From Desulfobulbaceae bacterium UBA2262 (GTDB lineage: Bacteria > Desulfobacterota > Desulfobulbia > Desulfobulbales > Desulfurivibrionaceae): a DNA stretch of 26,053 bases. Under the pieces are notes generated by a model, which made no database searches, had not been told where the DNA came from, and saw nothing but the letters and a program-made list of their open reading frames with translations. Positions 24,867 to 26,053 of this stretch are shown here, piece by piece (within the stretch, counting starts at the first letter, position 1; each line of letters starts with the position of its first letter). The stretch lies in assembly GCA_002347185.1 (NCBI GenBank), contig DDXK01000104.1, positions 1-26,053 on the forward strand. The letters are read 5' to 3'. The translations under genes and the position numbers were made by a program.

Positions 24867-26053
24867 ATGGAGACCATGCGCCAGCGCCAACCTGCACATG
24901 TTGATTATCTGGCCGGAGAAAGGGGAACCCGGCGCAAAAAGTGGACCGGCCGGCTTCCGGTTGCCCTGATCTTTCCCAACCGCTATGCCCTCGGAAACGC
25001 CAATCTCGGCTTCCAGCTGGTCTATGCCCTGGTCAACAGCCTGCCGGGCGTGGTCTGCGAACGTTTCTTTTACGAGGGTAGCCGGCCGCCGCTCTCGCTG
25101 GAGTCAAATCGTCCCCTGCGTGATTTTCCCATCCTGCTCTGTTCGCTGAGCTTTGAGCAGGACTTTCTGCACCTGCTCGCCCTGCTTGCCGCCGGCGGCA
25201 TCGAAGCCCGCGCCGAACGGCGCAGCGCTGGCGTCACTTCCTTCCGTCCCGGCGCCCCCCTCATTATTGGCGGCGGCGTCGCCTCATTTATCAACCCGGA
25301 GCCCATGGCGCCCTTTGTCGATCTTTTTGTGGTCGGGGAAGCGGAGCCGGTACTGGAAAGGCTGCTGCTCCACCTGGCAGGAGAACTCAAGTCCACCCGG
25401 CCCGAAGTGCTGCTGGCCGAGACGGTGAAGGACTTCCCCGGCTGTTATGCGCCGCGCTTCTATACCATGGTCTACGGCCAGGACGGGCTGCTGGCCGAGA
25501 TAAAAACGGAGTCGGGAGTGCCGGAACGGGTCCGGCGGCTGGTGCATGCGGAAAGCGCGGTCGCGGGCCATTCCCGGCTTTTTTCTCCCGATACCGAGTT
25601 TGCCGACATGTTTCTGGCCGAACTTGGCCGGGGCTGCAGTCGCGGCTGCCGGTTCTGCGCCGCCGGTTTTGTCTACCGGCCGCCTCGGCTCTGGCAGGCT
25701 GAGAGCATTCTGGCCGCCCTGGGCCAGCGTCCTGGCGACATCAGCCGCATCGGGCTTCTCGGCATGGAGATGGCGCGCCCCGAAGATTTGGACCGGATTG
25801 CCGACTACCTGCTCCGCGAGGGCTGCGCCCTCTCCTTTTCCTCGCTGCGGGCGGACGCCATTACCCAGGAGCTCTGCCTGCTGCTGCAACGCAGTAATCT
25901 GAAAAGCGCGGCCATCGCCCCGGATGGCGGCTCGGAGCGGCTGCGCAAGGTGATCAACAAGGGAATCAGCGAAGAGGATGTGCTTCTGGCCGCCGAAGCG
26001 CTGGTGCGTTCCGGAATCAGCCACCTGAAACTCTATTTCATGATCGGCCTGCC
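24867..26053 (+). CDS. B12-binding-type radical SAM protein (partial, 3' end outside window)
   Basis: The frame is open from ATG 24867 (alternative ATG 24876) to the window edge, at least 395 residues. The N-terminal part (ALIFPNRYALGNANLGFQ, then VVCERFF, ending around VGEAEPVLERLL) resembles the cobalamin-binding-like domain of large radical SAM proteins of the TIGR03960/YgiQ kind. The cluster motif CxxxCxxC is CSRGCRFC, preceded by ELGRG, and SFSSLRAD and IAPDGGSERLRKVINKGI match the SAM barrel. The reaction is unknown for this group. It follows ftsZ by 113 bp in the same direction; that gap has a GCTGCCGGCAGC palindrome followed by five T, which has no loop and is a poor terminator. Confidence 0.88.
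   Translation, partial: METMRQRQPAHVDYLAGERGTRRKKWTGRLPVALIFPNRYALGNANLGFQLVYALVNSLPGVVCERFFYEGSRPPLSLESNRPLRDFPILLCSLSFEQDFLHLLALLAAGGIEARAERRSAGVTSFRPGAPLIIGGGVASFINPEPMAPFVDLFVVGEAEPVLERLLLHLAGELKSTRPEVLLAETVKDFPGCYAPRFYTMVYGQDGLLAEIKTESGVPERVRRLVHAESAVAGHSRLFSPDTEFADMFLAELGRGCSRGCRFCAAGFVYRPPRLWQAESILAALGQRPGDISRIGLLGMEMARPEDLDRIADYLLREGCALSFSSLRADAITQELCLLLQRSNLKSAAIAPDGGSERLRKVINKGISEEDVLLAAEALVRSGISHLKLYFMIGL

Overview
The window is a GC-rich stretch of bacterial chromosome, densely packed with genes, that carries an almost complete division and cell wall (dcw) cluster. It probably comes from a Gram-negative anaerobe of the Desulfobacterota, perhaps near Desulfobulbales. That assignment is inferred from several things: the gene order, a MurE with the DNPR motif expected for meso-diaminopimelate peptidoglycan, FtsQ and FtsA of proteobacterial type, a PASTA domain on the FtsI homologue, the end of a selA gene, and a zinc-ribbon motif (SHGxCPxC) that I know mainly from delta-proteobacterial signalling proteins. 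No rRNA, tRNA, CRISPR array or insertion sequence was seen.

Layout. Positions 1-5853 (+) hold the 3' end of selA, a large protein with two degenerate GGDEF-like domains and TPR repeats, a LOG-family nucleotide hydrolase, and a hybrid histidine kinase with a 5TMR-LYT sensor. A strong bidirectional terminator (5902-5941) separates these from the convergent typA/bipA gene (5961-7742, -). A regulatory spacer of about 440 bp (7743-8181) separates typA from the divergent dcw cluster. It contains a near-consensus promoter, MraZ boxes, and on the typA side a terminator hairpin with a competing hairpin. The dcw cluster runs 8182-24753 (+): mraZ, rsmH, ftsL, ftsI-like, murE, murF, mraY, murD, a 62-residue zinc-ribbon ORF, murG, murC, murB, ftsQ, ftsA, ftsZ. 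A B12-type radical SAM gene begins at 24867 and runs off the window.

The cytoplasmic Mur ligases, MraY and MurG form a complete lipid II pathway from UDP-MurNAc onward, and FtsQ/L/A/Z supply the divisome scaffold. The striking departure is in the septal synthase pair. The ftsI homologue keeps its membrane anchor, pedestal domain and PASTA domain, but by eye it has lost all three transpeptidase motifs. The slot between murD and murG, where ftsW normally sits, holds only the small zinc-ribbon gene. The cluster therefore seems to have lost both halves of the FtsW-FtsI synthase while keeping a non-catalytic FtsI-like scaffold. This is the main candidate for an undescribed arrangement. Whether active FtsW and FtsI copies lie elsewhere in the genome cannot be seen from here.
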